Below are positions 42,637 to 51,692 of a DNA stretch of 64,000 bases, piece by piece. The stretch covers positions 22,788 to 86,787 of the forward strand of contig NTHE01000004.1 in NCBI GenBank assembly GCA_002551355.1, read 5' to 3'. The position numbers and the translations under genes are program-made. This DNA is from Streptomyces sp. man185 (lineage in GTDB: Bacteria; Actinomycetota; Actinomycetes; Streptomycetales; Streptomycetaceae). Under the pieces are notes generated by a model, which worked only from the letters and a program-made list of their open reading frames with translations, ran no database searches and was not told the origin of the DNA. The stretch's first letter is position 1, and each line of letters begins with the position of its first letter.

Positions 42637-45459
42637 ATGGCCTCGCGTTCCAGGTCGGACCACTCTACGAGGAGCCGCCCGCTGTGCGGCGCATCCCCCC
42701 ACGGCGACCGGACCCCGGTCGACGGTGCCCCGCGGCCGGTGGAGTGGCAGGACCAGATGGTGCGGTCCATGCAGCGAAGACTCACCAAACTGGTCGGCAG
42801 GAAGGACCAGCTCGCCTTGGCCGAGGCACTCCTGCTGGAGTCGACGGCGAACTGCCTGGTCCTCCAGGGAGAGGCGGGCGTGGGCAAGAGCCGGCTGGCG
42901 GAGGAGATCCTCGCCTATGCACGGAACCTGGGTCACCCGGTGACCCGGGTGACCGCCAGGGGAGGCTCGAAGCCGCTGGCCGCCCTCGCCCCCCTGATTC
43001 CGGCGGACGCGACGCCGGGGGATCCCGTCTCCCTGTTCCGCGCCTGTGCCGCCCGGCTGCGCTGGGCGCGAGGCGCTGGTCAGCGAGGCGAGACAGAACA
43101 GTCTGGGAAGAAGCTCGTCCTCCTCGTCGACGACCTGCAGTGGCTGGACGAGGCGTCCAGGACCCTTCTGCGGCAGCTCCTCGACGCGGGTCTGCTCCTG
43201 TTGGTCGCGACGCTGCGCCTTGACCCGGGAACCGCGTCCGGGTACCCCGACCTGCCGACCAACTGCTCGCAGACCCTGTGGCTGCACCTGGACCCCTTCA
43301 CCGAGGAGGAGGTCGCCGACTACCTCTCGGCGATGCTCGACGGACCCGTCACCTCCGGCGCCTGCCGGGACTTCTCCCGGCTCTCCGCCGGCAACCCCTT
43401 CTACCTCCAGCAACTCTTCGTCGAAGCCCTGCGCAGCGGCCGGCTCCACCGGCGGAGCGGGGTGTGGCAGCTGGACGCGCCCCCTCGCAGCACGCCGGTG
43501 CTCACCGGGGTGATCGCCAACCACCTGGCGGACGTCAAAGGCTCCTCGCGCGAGATCGTCGAAATCCTCGCCTGCTGCGAACCGCTCGACCTCAGCGCCC
43601 TTGCCCACGCGGTCCCGCTCGGCGACTGCGCGTCCCTCGAAGCCCGCGGGATCATCCGGGTCGAGCCGGTCGGACGGCGCTACCTGTGCTCCCTCGCCCA
43701 CCCGCTCTACGCGGAGGTCGTGAAGGCCCAGACACCGGAGGTGCGGCGCAGGGCCATCTACCGTTCCCAGGCCGCCTGGCTGAAGGAGGTGGGCGGTCGA
43801 CGCGCGGACGACGCCGTGCGCGCGGCGTCCTTCGAGCTGGCCGCCGAAGGAGTGGCCGACGTCCCCGTCCTGCTCGACGCCGCGCGACGGGCTCGTCGCG
43901 CGGAGGACTACCAGAAGGTGCTCACACTGCTCGACGGCGTCCCGGAGGAGGACGCAGGCTTCTTCGCCTGGTTCGCGCGCGGCGAGGCGCAGCACCACCT
44001 GGGCCGGTTCGACGAGGCCGAGGAGTCCCTCCGCAGCGCGCAGAACCGTGCCCGCGACCTCAGGAGGTTTCTCGACGTCCTGCTGCTGCGCACCCACAAT
44101 GCCGTCTACGGCAGCGGTTCCCTGGAGGTGGCCAAGGCGATCGGTCAGGAGGCGCTGCTCGCCGACGAGGGCTGGGAGCATCCGGACAGGGCGGCCATCC
44201 GCCGGGTACTGAGGGTCGGCGAGGCGGCGGCCGAACTGTTTCTGCGGCCGATAAGCGAGGTCGTTCGGTTGCTGGAGGAGGCGGACATGGTCGAGACGCC
44301 GGAACTCCGCCGGTGGGCGGTGCTCCAGCGGGCGCAGGCACTGTCCTTCGCCGGCCGGACGGACGAGGCCCGCCAAGACCTCGCCCTGGCGTGGACCCGC
44401 CCCCGGTCCGCCAACAAGGCCCGGGGCGAGACGTCCAGCACGGATATGCACCTCGGGGCCTGGGCGGTGGTCGTCCACATCGAGACGGGCCGGTTCGAGG
44501 AAGCCCGCGAAGTGGGCGTCGAGGGGTACCAGCGCGCGGTCCGCTCGGGATCCCGGCAGTTCCAGACGGTGTACGCCTGCCAGATGGGGCGGTGCGAACT
44601 GGTCACCGGGAACCTGCACGCCGCGCGCGACTGGTTCGGAGAGGCGGCGGCGGCGCTGCACGGCGTCGACCAGCCCATGCTGGCGGAGCAGACGTGGTCC
44701 GGCCTGACGGCCGTCCACGCCCAACTCGGCGACGTGGCCGAAGCCGAGGCCGCAGCGGACAACTACAGGGAGGCACAGGCCGCACGGCACGAAGGCGGGG
44801 TGTGGAGGCTGCAGAGCGTGATCGCCCGCGCCTGGTTGCTCGTGGTCCGGAACGAGATCGCGCAGGCGCACGACCTGCTCGACGAGGGAGCCGTCTACCT
44901 GCGCCGCCGGGAACGCTTCGCGCACGAGGGCATGCTTCTCCTCGAACGGGCCCGACTGGGAGCCGCGAAGGAGGTGAGCCGACGACTGGGGGAGATCGCC
45001 GACCTGTGCACTGGAGGACCCACCCGCCTGCGGGCCGAGGCCGCCGCGGCGATGGCCTCCGGAAGCGGCGACCACCTGCTCCGGGTCGCGCGCGCGTGTG
45101 AGGAGGCGGGCATGGTGCTGGTGGGCGCCGAAACCGCTCTACGCGCGTCACACGTGTACGCCGACGAGGGAGAACGGCGGGCGGCCGCCGAGGCCAGGCA
45201 GGTCAGCGACCTGCTGAGGCGTGAGACCGGCAACGCGCGCACACCGGGGCTCGTCCACCGGCACGGCGCCCACGCCCTGACCCCCCGCGAGAAGGAGATC
45301 GCCCTCATGGCGGCCGAGGGCATGTCGAGCCGGGAGATAGCGACCCACCTCGTCCTTTCTATCCGCACAGTCGAGAACTTCCTCCAGCGGGTCTACAACA
45401 AGACGGGCATCACGAGCCGACGCGAGCTTCCCCGGGTGCTCGCCGACCTCCCGGAGTGA
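42637..45459 (+). CDS. Large ATP-binding LuxR-family regulator (LAL type), copy 1
   Basis: A 940-residue transcriptional regulator. The ATPase has Walker A (GEAGVGKSRLAEEIL, about residues 85-99) and Walker B (KLVLLVDDLQWLDEASRTLL). A long TPR-like helical middle follows. The C-terminal LuxR helix-turn-helix (LTPREKEIALMAAEGMSSRE, then IRTVENFLQRVYNKTGITSR) occupies the last 65 residues. MalT-like STAND ATPases of this type switch on genes upon ligand binding. A GGAG site precedes the ATG. It is one of four in the window and is closest to copy 3 (both NFLQRVYNKTGI(T/S)SRR). A candidate for the activator of the shared box. Confidence 0.88.
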   Translation: MASRSRSDHSTRSRPLCGASPHGDRTPVDGAPRPVEWQDQMVRSMQRRLTKLVGRKDQLALAEALLLESTANCLVLQGEAGVGKSRLAEEILAYARNLGHPVTRVTARGGSKPLAALAPLIPADATPGDPVSLFRACAARLRWARGAGQRGETEQSGKKLVLLVDDLQWLDEASRTLLRQLLDAGLLLLVATLRLDPGTASGYPDLPTNCSQTLWLHLDPFTEEEVADYLSAMLDGPVTSGACRDFSRLSAGNPFYLQQLFVEALRSGRLHRRSGVWQLDAPPRSTPVLTGVIANHLADVKGSSREIVEILACCEPLDLSALAHAVPLGDCASLEARGIIRVEPVGRRYLCSLAHPLYAEVVKAQTPEVRRRAIYRSQAAWLKEVGGRRADDAVRAASFELAAEGVADVPVLLDAARRARRAEDYQKVLTLLDGVPEEDAGFFAWFARGEAQHHLGRFDEAEESLRSAQNRARDLRRFLDVLLLRTHNAVYGSGSLEVAKAIGQEALLADEGWEHPDRAAIRRVLRVGEAAAELFLRPISEVVRLLEEADMVETPELRRWAVLQRAQALSFAGRTDEARQDLALAWTRPRSANKARGETSSTDMHLGAWAVVVHIETGRFEEAREVGVEGYQRAVRSGSRQFQTVYACQMGRCELVTGNLHAARDWFGEAAAALHGVDQPMLAEQTWSGLTAVHAQLGDVAEAEAAADNYREAQAARHEGGVWRLQSVIARAWLLVVRNEIAQAHDLLDEGAVYLRRRERFAHEGMLLLERARLGAAKEVSRRLGEIADLCTGGPTRLRAEAAAAMASGSGDHLLRVARACEEAGMVLVGAETALRASHVYADEGERRAAAEARQVSDLLRRETGNARTPGLVHRHGAHALTPREKEIALMAAEGMSSREIATHLVLSIRTVENFLQRVYNKTGITSRRELPRVLADLPE

Positions 45460-45492
45460 GCGTCGGCGCCCACGGCCGTGGCCGATTGCGCA

Positions 45493-45537
45493 TGAGTAAG
45501 GATTGCTCCTGTGTGGGCGTCCGTCCGCTGCGAGGCT
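45493..45537 (+). promoter_or_regulatory. GAGYA-N5-TRCTC box plus -10 for the small gene at 45575
   Basis: GAGTAAGGATTGCTCC (dyad core 45494-45508) followed after 22 bases by GAGGCT (45532-45537). This spacing holds only on the plus strand, which points to the small gene rather than to the regulator gene ending at 45459. Confidence 0.55.
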
Positions 45538-45574
45538 ACCGCCGAGTAACTCGTGGGAGGAGAAACGGAAGCCG

Positions 45575-45751
45575 GTGTCATGCCGTGAGTGCCAGGAGAC
45601 ATTCGTCTACGCCCCTGGCTTTGAGCCCTACTGTTCCCGTCTGTGCAGGCAGCGAGCCCTGAGGCAGCAGATCGCCGACCGACCAGAGCGCAGGTCGAAG
45701 AAGGACATGATGCGGAGGGCGGCGGTCGCCGCCCGAAGGGAGGGCGTCTGA
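45575..45751 (+). CDS. Small putative zinc-binding protein
   Basis: A 58-residue protein from GTG at 45575, with GGAGGAG nine bases upstream. The sequence opens SCRECQETF and continues EPYCSRLCRQ, giving CxxC and CxxxC pairs 14 residues apart, a plausible treble-clef zinc knuckle. A basic helix follows (RPERRSKKDMMRRAAVAARR), suggesting nucleic-acid contact. No family is recognised. Acceptance rests on the ribosome site, the cysteine pattern and the box with a -10 at the standard spacing upstream. An in-frame extension to 45503 is possible but would overlap the promoter. Confidence 0.5.
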   Translation: MSCRECQETFVYAPGFEPYCSRLCRQRALRQQIADRPERRSKKDMMRRAAVAARREGV

Positions 45752-45858
45752 CGGAGGGGTCGGCTTCGGGGACGGGCCCTGCCCGTCCGCCTGGCGCGGG
45801 GGACCGGCACGCTCTCCCATGCGGAGCCCGGTCCGCGACCGACTGGGACCGACGCCCG

Positions 45859-46179
45859 TCACAGCCTCGGGGACGCCTCGCTCGGGTCGTCCCCGAGGTC
45901 GTTCGCGCACTCCTCCGCCCTCTCGGGCAGGGCTCCCGCAGGGCCGCGCTCCAGCGCCGGAGGGCCGAAGCGGCGGGAGAGCACGGTGTGCCCCGCCCCT
46001 CGGGGGATCTCCCGGCCCTCGGACCGCCAGAGCGCGACCAGTTCGGTGTAGATCGGCTCCGGGGACGAGGTGGATTCCATCTCGCGCAATAGCAGGCGCA
46101 GGCTCGGAGCACCCGCAACCGGCCGGGAGGGGAGGAGGGGCATCTCGGGAAAGAGGACGTTCTCGTCTTCGCGGGTCAT
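45859..46179 (-). CDS. Small hypothetical protein
   Basis: A 106-residue protein beginning MTREDENVLFPEMPLLPSRP. The middle contains LRLLLREMESTSSPEPIYTE followed by LVALWRSEGREIPRG, a pattern I associate with short conserved Streptomyces proteins of unknown function; the C-terminus is disordered and rich in Glu and Pro. No signal peptide or membrane span. The ATG at 46179 fits because sequence character begins there and a box lies 84 bases upstream (46264). It lies between two large LuxR-type regulators. Function unknown. Confidence 0.6.
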   Translation of the reverse strand: MTREDENVLFPEMPLLPSRPVAGAPSLRLLLREMESTSSPEPIYTELVALWRSEGREIPRGAGHTVLSRRFGPPALERGPAGALPERAEECANDLGDDPSEASPRL

Positions 46180-46421
46180 GGCTTTTCGACTTCCTGCTGG
46201 TCCGACGAGCCGCGGAGGGCCGCGCGACTTACTCCAGACCACAGGTAATGCGCTTGGGCGACTTGAGTAATGCCTACCCCGTCTGGTTCTCGGCCTGCAG
46301 GAGGGGCGGCCGCGAACGCCACAGCGCGATCGTTCGCACCCGCTCCCTCCCCCGGGGCTGGCGGACGCCACCGGGCAGCCGCAGGCCGGAACGGGGCCGC
46401 CGCCCCACCACTCCGCCGAGG
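46180..46421. other. Intergenic region with one box
   Basis: Holds the box at 46264-46279; otherwise nothing recognisable before the end of the LuxR-type regulator gene. Confidence 0.4.
46264..46279 (-). promoter_or_regulatory. GAGYA-N5-TRCTC-like box for the gene at 46179
   Basis: Minus strand GGGTAGGCATTACTCA. Left half GGGTA differs by one base. TGGTCT follows after 22 bases. Confidence 0.5.
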
Positions 46422-49088
46422 TCAACCGCCCGTGAAGGGAACCTTCAAGTGGTCGGCCAGCTCCTTGCGAGTGGTGATGCTGAGCTTGCCGTAAACGTGG
46501 TGGAGGTGGTTGTTGACGGTGCGGACCGACAGCCCCAAGGCGTCGGCAATGTCCTTGCTCGCCGTACCCGCGGCCGCGAGCAGGGCGATCTCCTGTTCGC
46601 GCGGAGTCAGCGGTGCGGCGGAACTCGTGCTGGACGTCAGCAGCGGGGTGCGCGCCCCTTCGCAGCGGCCGAGGTAGGACTGCGCCGACTGCACAGCCAT
46701 CGCCGCCTTGCGGCTCTGGTCGCGCCGCTGCCACGCCGAGGCCGCGACGGTCGCCGCCTCGGCGCACAGCAGGTCGGCCCCGAGCAATTCCAGCGCCTCC
46801 GCGGTGTCCATCAGCTGTTCCGGTTCCCCCGCGGCCAGGGCACGGGCGAACAGAGAGCGCGCCTTCGCTAGATCCCCCTCACAGAGGGCGGCGAGCTCCG
46901 TCAGGCGGCCCGCCACATCCTTGGCCCCGCCCAGCCTCGCAATGTCGGTCAGCAGCAGGGCCTCGGAGGCGAGGCAACCGCCGGCCCGCGCGGCCCGGGC
47001 CCCTTCTTGCAGGACGGACCGCGCCTGGGTCAGGTGGCCCTGGGCTGCGTAGAGCCAGGCGGTGCCTAGGACCTCCTCGCCGGTGCGGTAACCCATCAGA
47101 GGGCTCTTGCGTGCCTCGTTCTCGACGGCTTCTGCCGCGGAGACGTCGCCAAGCAGCGCGTTCGCGGCCGCTAGGCCCGACAGCGCCAGGCGCAGGGCCC
47201 GCTGATTGCCGTGGGTGCGGGATTGCGCGGCGCATTCCGTGTACCAGCGGTGGGCGGTCTGGATCCGGCCCGCCAGCCATTCTGTGTGCGCCTGGTGGTA
47301 GGCGAGCCAGATCGAGGTGACGGGGTTGTTCACCTGGCCGAGGGCCTCCCACGCGCGTTGCCCCGTCTCCCGTGCCTCCGGAAGCCGTCCGGCCTCCGCG
47401 AGGGCCAGGACCAGGGAGACCAGTTGGCCCGCCGGGTGGAGGATCAACGCCTGGGCGTCGACCCGTTGGTGGAGTTCGTAGGCGTGCTCGGCGTCCTCCA
47501 CGGCACTCACTGCCGTTCCGGTCAGCGCCCGGGCGGCGGGGCGCATCATTGCCCCAACCGCCCAGATGCCGGGATGCGCCACCTCCGAGGGGCCGATCTC
47601 CAGGTCCTCGAGGTGCTCCAGGAGGACGAGTGCCTCGGATGGCTCGCCGGAGATGGCGCATAGGGCGCCCCTGCAGACCTGGAGCATCATCCGCTCGTCC
47701 GGACCCGCCAGGTTGTTCGACGCATCCTCTAGTACCTCCAAGGCCTTCGACGTGGAGTTCCCTGCCCAGAAGAGGCTCATCGCCCGGGTGAAGGCCACGC
47801 CCAGCTTCTCCCCGTCGGTGGTCGCCAGCGCAGCTGCCTGGGCCAGGGCGGCCTCCGCCCGGTCGGGGTTGCCGAGCTCGAACAGGGAGTCCCCGAGGAG
47901 CATCTGACTCTCTATGGTGCGGTGCTCGGTGGGGAGGGCTTCCAACAGCGCGACGGCGTGGTGATAGTCGTGGGCGTGGCGCGCGAGGAGGGCGGCACGC
48001 ATGAGCAGGGCGGGGTCCGCCGTGCCGGTCGCGCCCAGGCTCCAGGTCGCGATGTGCAGGGCGTCGTCGTGACGCCGTGCCCCCGTCGCCACGATCCGGT
48101 CCACCTGCTCCTTCAACCGGGCCCGTCGCAGCAGCGCGGGCACGCCCGCGCGCAGGACCTCGCCGTAGAGGGGGTGGGTGAACCTGACCAAGCGCCGCCG
48201 CTGGTCGACGGAGACGGTGACGAGCCCGGAGCGCTCCAGGTCGGCGACCGTCTCGGGGGACGCGATGCCGTGCGCGTCGGCGAGAGCCAGGGTGCCGCAC
48301 AGGGCGAGCGACTCCAGCAGGGGTCGTGCCTCCGGGGGGACGGTGGCCAGCCGGCCGTCGATCAATTCGGTCAGCCTGGCGCTTCCCAGCGGCTGCTGCT
48401 CGTCGAGTTCCCAGATGCCGCCCTCCTGGCGAAGCGCCCGCGAGTTCAGGGCGCCGAGGACGAGTTCACGTAGGTACAGCATGTTGCCGCGGGACGCCTC
48501 GAAGAGGGACGCCACCGTGCGCCTGCTCAAGGGACCGCTCAGTGCGGTGTGCAGGACCTGCTCCGTCTGCGGCAGGTCCAGCTCCCCCAACGAGTACCCG
48601 TGGACGCGCTCCTCGTCCATAAGGGCCTGGACCGCTTCGCTGACCGGCTCGCCGGAGCGCACCGTGGCGATGAGCCAGACGATCTTGGCGGCCATGAGCT
48701 GGCGCAGGAGGAGGGCGGACGCGGAGTCCAGCAGGTGCAGGTCGTCGACGAAGGCCGCCCAGCGGCTTCGACGCGGGTCCAGGGCCGAGACCACCGAGGC
48801 GAAGCCCTTGGCCGGATCCGAGAGGTCCACCCCCGGCGGAAGGAGGTGGGCGATGGCGCCCAGCGGGACCATGCCGGCGGCGCTGCTGGCCGTGGCGCGC
48901 TTGGTGGTCAGTCCCCTATGCGCGGCGAGCGCCAAGAGCTCCTCGGCGAGCCGCGTCTTGCCCACTCCAGCGGGACCACTGATCACGAAGCCCCTGAAGC
49001 GCGGGTTCACCAGAATGCGGTTGAACTCCCGGAGGTCTCCGCCCCTCCCCACGAGAGGCCAGCGATGGCGCATCTTTTCGGGCTCCAC
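46422..49088 (-). CDS. Large ATP-binding LuxR-family regulator (LAL type), copy 2
   Basis: An 888-residue regulator of the same design. Walker A is SGPAGVGKTRLAEELL (about residues 37-52) and Walker B RWAAFVDDLHLLDSASALLL. The TPR-like middle is followed by the LuxR domain (PLTPREQEIALLAAAGTASK, then VRTVNNHLHHVYGKLSITTR). Its HTH is closer to that of the partial copy 4 than to copies 1 and 3. GTG at 49088 has AGGAG seven bases upstream, within the end of the TetR gene, so the two genes form an operon. The signal sensed is unknown. Confidence 0.88.
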   Translation of the reverse strand: MEPEKMRHRWPLVGRGGDLREFNRILVNPRFRGFVISGPAGVGKTRLAEELLALAAHRGLTTKRATASSAAGMVPLGAIAHLLPPGVDLSDPAKGFASVVSALDPRRSRWAAFVDDLHLLDSASALLLRQLMAAKIVWLIATVRSGEPVSEAVQALMDEERVHGYSLGELDLPQTEQVLHTALSGPLSRRTVASLFEASRGNMLYLRELVLGALNSRALRQEGGIWELDEQQPLGSARLTELIDGRLATVPPEARPLLESLALCGTLALADAHGIASPETVADLERSGLVTVSVDQRRRLVRFTHPLYGEVLRAGVPALLRRARLKEQVDRIVATGARRHDDALHIATWSLGATGTADPALLMRAALLARHAHDYHHAVALLEALPTEHRTIESQMLLGDSLFELGNPDRAEAALAQAAALATTDGEKLGVAFTRAMSLFWAGNSTSKALEVLEDASNNLAGPDERMMLQVCRGALCAISGEPSEALVLLEHLEDLEIGPSEVAHPGIWAVGAMMRPAARALTGTAVSAVEDAEHAYELHQRVDAQALILHPAGQLVSLVLALAEAGRLPEARETGQRAWEALGQVNNPVTSIWLAYHQAHTEWLAGRIQTAHRWYTECAAQSRTHGNQRALRLALSGLAAANALLGDVSAAEAVENEARKSPLMGYRTGEEVLGTAWLYAAQGHLTQARSVLQEGARAARAGGCLASEALLLTDIARLGGAKDVAGRLTELAALCEGDLAKARSLFARALAAGEPEQLMDTAEALELLGADLLCAEAATVAASAWQRRDQSRKAAMAVQSAQSYLGRCEGARTPLLTSSTSSAAPLTPREQEIALLAAAGTASKDIADALGLSVRTVNNHLHHVYGKLSITTRKELADHLKVPFTGG

Positions 49089-49097
49089 GTGAAACTC

Positions 49098-49787
49098 CTA
49101 AAGGTCGGAACTGTCCTTCGGCGCGTGTGGGTCGTGTGTCGGGGAGGCGCGAGAAGGCCCCTCCTCGTGCGCCCCCGCCGGGCCGTGCGGTCCGTCGGGG
49201 GCGAGCAGCGCCGCGATGTACACGCCGGCATCGAGGTGGAGTTCGGACGCCGAGGGGATCTTCTCTGCGCCCGGACCGGCCAGGGCGTGGAACGTCACGC
49301 CCTCGGCCCACCGGATGAGCCGCTTCGCGTCCGCGGCCGGTTCTATGGATCCCGCGGCGGCGAAGAGGGCGGCCGCGGCGGAAGCGAATTCGCCGCCCAG
49401 GGAGTCGTACAGCTTCCGCAGCTCAGGGCGCCGGTTCGCCTCCAGGGCGAGTTCCACGCGCGCGAGGGTCAGGGAGCGGCCGACGGTGAGCGCGGCGTGT
49501 AGTCCGAGGGAGGCCAACAGCGCGAGTTGACCGGCCGGAGGCGTGCCCGGGGGGAACGCCGGCCGGTCGGAGAGGTGATAAGCCTCGGCTTCCAGCTCGG
49601 CGATCCGATTCAGGGTGCCCGCCAGCAGGGCCGCCCGCGTGCGGGCGAAGTTGGAGGTCGACCCGAGAGGCAGGCCTGCGGCTTCGTCCACCGCGCGATG
49701 GGTCAGTCCGCGCAGCCCTCGCTCCACGACCAGCTTGATCGCTGTGTCGGTGATCAGTGCTGCGCGGGGCGACTTCGTTGCCCGCAT
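49098..49787 (-). CDS. TetR-family repressor
   Basis: A 229-residue TetR protein. The HTH is complete: ALITDTAIKLVVERGLRGLT followed by HRAVDEAAGLPLGSTSNFAR. The helical effector domain is of usual length, with a Pro/His-rich tail (GPHGPAGAHEEGPSRASP). It is divergent from an FAD monooxygenase gene, with two palindromes in between, and is followed after nine bases by LuxR-type copy 2. Flavin monooxygenase plus divergent TetR is a common drug- or phenol-inducible pair. Here the repressor would also control the amount of the LuxR-type regulator, an unusual link. Confidence 0.87.
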   Translation of the reverse strand: MRATKSPRAALITDTAIKLVVERGLRGLTHRAVDEAAGLPLGSTSNFARTRAALLAGTLNRIAELEAEAYHLSDRPAFPPGTPPAGQLALLASLGLHAALTVGRSLTLARVELALEANRRPELRKLYDSLGGEFASAAAALFAAAGSIEPAADAKRLIRWAEGVTFHALAGPGAEKIPSASELHLDAGVYIAALLAPDGPHGPAGAHEEGPSRASPTHDPHAPKDSSDL

Positions 49788-49879
49788 CGGAGTTCCTCCC
49801 AGGTCGTAGTGATTGTCGGACGGCGACGCGGTTGCCGTGTGCTCGGTCGCTCCGCGTCACTCTGCTCGTTTGAATTCTT

Positions 49880-49918
49880 CACTACTCCTGTAGTGTAATC
49901 TGATACTACATGCGTAGT
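49880..49918. promoter_or_regulatory. Two TetR palindromes between divergent genes
   Basis: CACTACTCCTGTAGTG (49880-49895, perfect 6+6 dyad) and ACTACATGCGTAGT (49905-49918, perfect 5+5 dyad) share the half-site ACTAC. They sit between TetR and the FAD monooxygenase, the second touching its ribosome site. Confidence 0.75.
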
Positions 49919-49930
49919 GAGGAGACTTCA

Positions 49931-51148
49931 ATGACAGGCGAGGCAGTGGTAATCGGAGCGGGCATCGGTGGCCTGGCAACGGCGGTGGCGCTGCACCAGC
50001 GCGGCTGGCGGGTCAGCGTCCACGAGCGCGCGGCGAGCCTGGAACCCGTCGGCTCGGGCATCGGGATGGCCCCCAACGCCCTGCGCGCCCTGGACGTCCT
50101 TGGCGTCGGAGACGCGGTCCGGGCGCGAGCAGTCCGCCAGGACGGCGTCGCGCTGAGGCGATCGACCGGAGGCGTCCTGGCCACCACCAGTGCCGAGGCG
50201 TTCGAGCGTGCCTACGGAGACACCGTGATGGCCCTGGCCCGGGCGGAACTGGTCGACTTCCTGCGCGACGGCCTGCCCGCCGACCGCCTGCACCTCTCCT
50301 CCGAGGTGCAGCTCCTCGACCACGGATCGCATGACCGGCCGGCCCTGCTGGCCACTCCCGAAGGGGAGGTCCGGGCGGACTTCGTGGTGGCCGCCGACGG
50401 GTTGCGCTCGCCCACCAGAGCCACCCTCTTCCCCGACCACCCCGGCCCGGAGTACTCGGGCTTCACGACGTGGCGCACCATCGTCCACGCCCCGTCCGGT
50501 CCCCTCCCCGTGGGCGAGACCTGGGGCCCCGGTGCCGCGGTAGGCGTAGTCCCTCTGGCGGACGGGCGCCTCTACCTCTACGCCGCCGCACACGTCCCCC
50601 CGGGGGAGCGGGCGGCCGACAGCGACGAACGGGCCGAACTGCTCCGCAGGTTCGGGCAGTGGTTCGACCCCATTCCCCGGCTCCTCGCCTCGGCCGACTC
50701 CGAGCAGGTGCTGCGCCACGACGTATGGGAACTGGTCCGCCCCCTCAGGGAGTTCAACCGCGGCCGGGTCGCCCTCGTCGGGGACGCCGCCCACGCCATG
50801 ACCCCTTTCCAAGGGCAGGGGGCGTGCCAGGCGATCGAGGACGCCGTAGTTCTGGCTGCGGAACTCGACCGCGCGCAGGACCGGGCGTCGCTCGCCGGGT
50901 ACTCCGCGGCCCGGGTCCCCCGCACGACCACCGTGGCCAGCCGTTCGCGTCGTGTCGCGGGCCTCATCGCCTGGCGCTCGACACCGGCAGTGGCTCTGCG
51001 CGACGCCCTTATGAGGTGCGGCGGTCTTCTCCCCGAGAAGTTGGTCGTGCGGGCGGCGGCGCCGATGCTCGACTGGGCGCCCCCGCTCCAGCCCGCCGGA
51101 AACATGCCTCCCGGCGGAGAAGCGCCCCCGTCGACCGGAAAGCGGTAA
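49931..51148 (+). CDS. FAD-dependent monooxygenase
   Basis: A 405-residue class A flavoprotein hydroxylase. GEAVVIGAGIGGLATAVALH is the dinucleotide loop, GSGIGMAPNALRALDVLGVG a salicylate-hydroxylase-like block, and DFVVAADGLRSPTRATLFP the DG motif. GRVALVGDAAHAMTPFQGQG, followed by CQAIEDAVVL, is the GD motif that contacts FAD ribose. It would hydroxylate a small aromatic or drug-like compound with NAD(P)H and oxygen. The ATG at 49931 is preferred because GAGGAG lies eight bases upstream; seven extra codons in frame overlap the operator. Probably repressed by the divergent TetR protein. Confidence 0.87.
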   Translation: MTGEAVVIGAGIGGLATAVALHQRGWRVSVHERAASLEPVGSGIGMAPNALRALDVLGVGDAVRARAVRQDGVALRRSTGGVLATTSAEAFERAYGDTVMALARAELVDFLRDGLPADRLHLSSEVQLLDHGSHDRPALLATPEGEVRADFVVAADGLRSPTRATLFPDHPGPEYSGFTTWRTIVHAPSGPLPVGETWGPGAAVGVVPLADGRLYLYAAAHVPPGERAADSDERAELLRRFGQWFDPIPRLLASADSEQVLRHDVWELVRPLREFNRGRVALVGDAAHAMTPFQGQGACQAIEDAVVLAAELDRAQDRASLAGYSAARVPRTTTVASRSRRVAGLIAWRSTPAVALRDALMRCGGLLPEKLVVRAAAPMLDWAPPLQPAGNMPPGGEAPPSTGKR

Positions 51149-51247
51149 TCGGCGGGTCGATGCACCCCTGTTCAAATCGTCTCCTGCTGCGGGCCGGATG
51201 TCGGTCGGGTGGTGCGAACGAGGGGGCGGGGAGACGGCGGGGGATAG

Positions 51248-51292
51248 GAGCAGCCGTTACTCACGTGGGCTTCGCGGGCCGGTCCATACGGT
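51248..51292 (+). promoter_or_regulatory. GAGYA-N5-TRCTC box plus -10 for the gene at 51326
   Basis: GAGCAGCCGTTACTCA (51248-51263), then TACGGT (51287-51292) after 23 bases; the leader would be about 27 bases. Confidence 0.7.
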
Positions 51293-51325
51293 GGCCTAAC
51301 GCAACCGAACGCTCATGGGATACCG

Positions 51326-51607
51326 ATGACCGACGCACAGCATCTAGTCGTGGCACTGTTCACTGCGCAACCCGCGCATCCGGGGCGTGCCGCCCAGTCC
51401 CGTCTGGACGCGGTCCGGGAAAAGTACCGGGGCCGGGTCGAAACGAGCATCGTCGACGCATCCACGCAATGGCGCGTCATGCAAGCCCACGGCATCGTGG
51501 ACGTTCCCACTTTCGCGATCTGCGAATCGGGAGCGGTCAAGGAAAAGCTGCCCTGCGGGATTCCCGACCAGAATGTCCTCGACGAGGCCATCGAGCGGCA
51601 CCTCTGA
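51326..51607 (+). CDS. Thioredoxin-like protein lacking the CxxC motif
   Basis: A 93-residue protein with a thioredoxin outline: the first strand (HLVVALFTA), then QPAHPGRAAQ where WCGPC would normally sit, the strand VETSIVDASTQWRVMQAHGI with the usual Asp and Gln/Val residues, and the cis-proline block DVPTFAICESG. Two cysteines remain, after the cis-Pro (ICESG and LPCGI), but none in the active-site loop. It therefore cannot be a normal disulfide reductase and may be a binding or redox-sensing scaffold. No signal peptide. It has its own box and a shared terminator with the convergent phosphoesterase gene. Confidence 0.75.
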   Translation: MTDAQHLVVALFTAQPAHPGRAAQSRLDAVREKYRGRVETSIVDASTQWRVMQAHGIVDVPTFAICESGAVKEKLPCGIPDQNVLDEAIERHL

Positions 51608-51644
51608 TCGGCACTAGATGGCAGCGGACCGAGCCACGGAGCGC

Positions 51645-51677
51645 GCGCTCCGTCCACCCGTGGGGTGGACGGAGCGC
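51645..51677. terminator. Bidirectional hairpin terminator
   Basis: A perfect 15-bp stem (51645-51659 with 51663-51677) and three-base loop between convergent genes. Confidence 0.82.
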
Positions 51678-51692
51678 AGGCGTTGGCATGCG

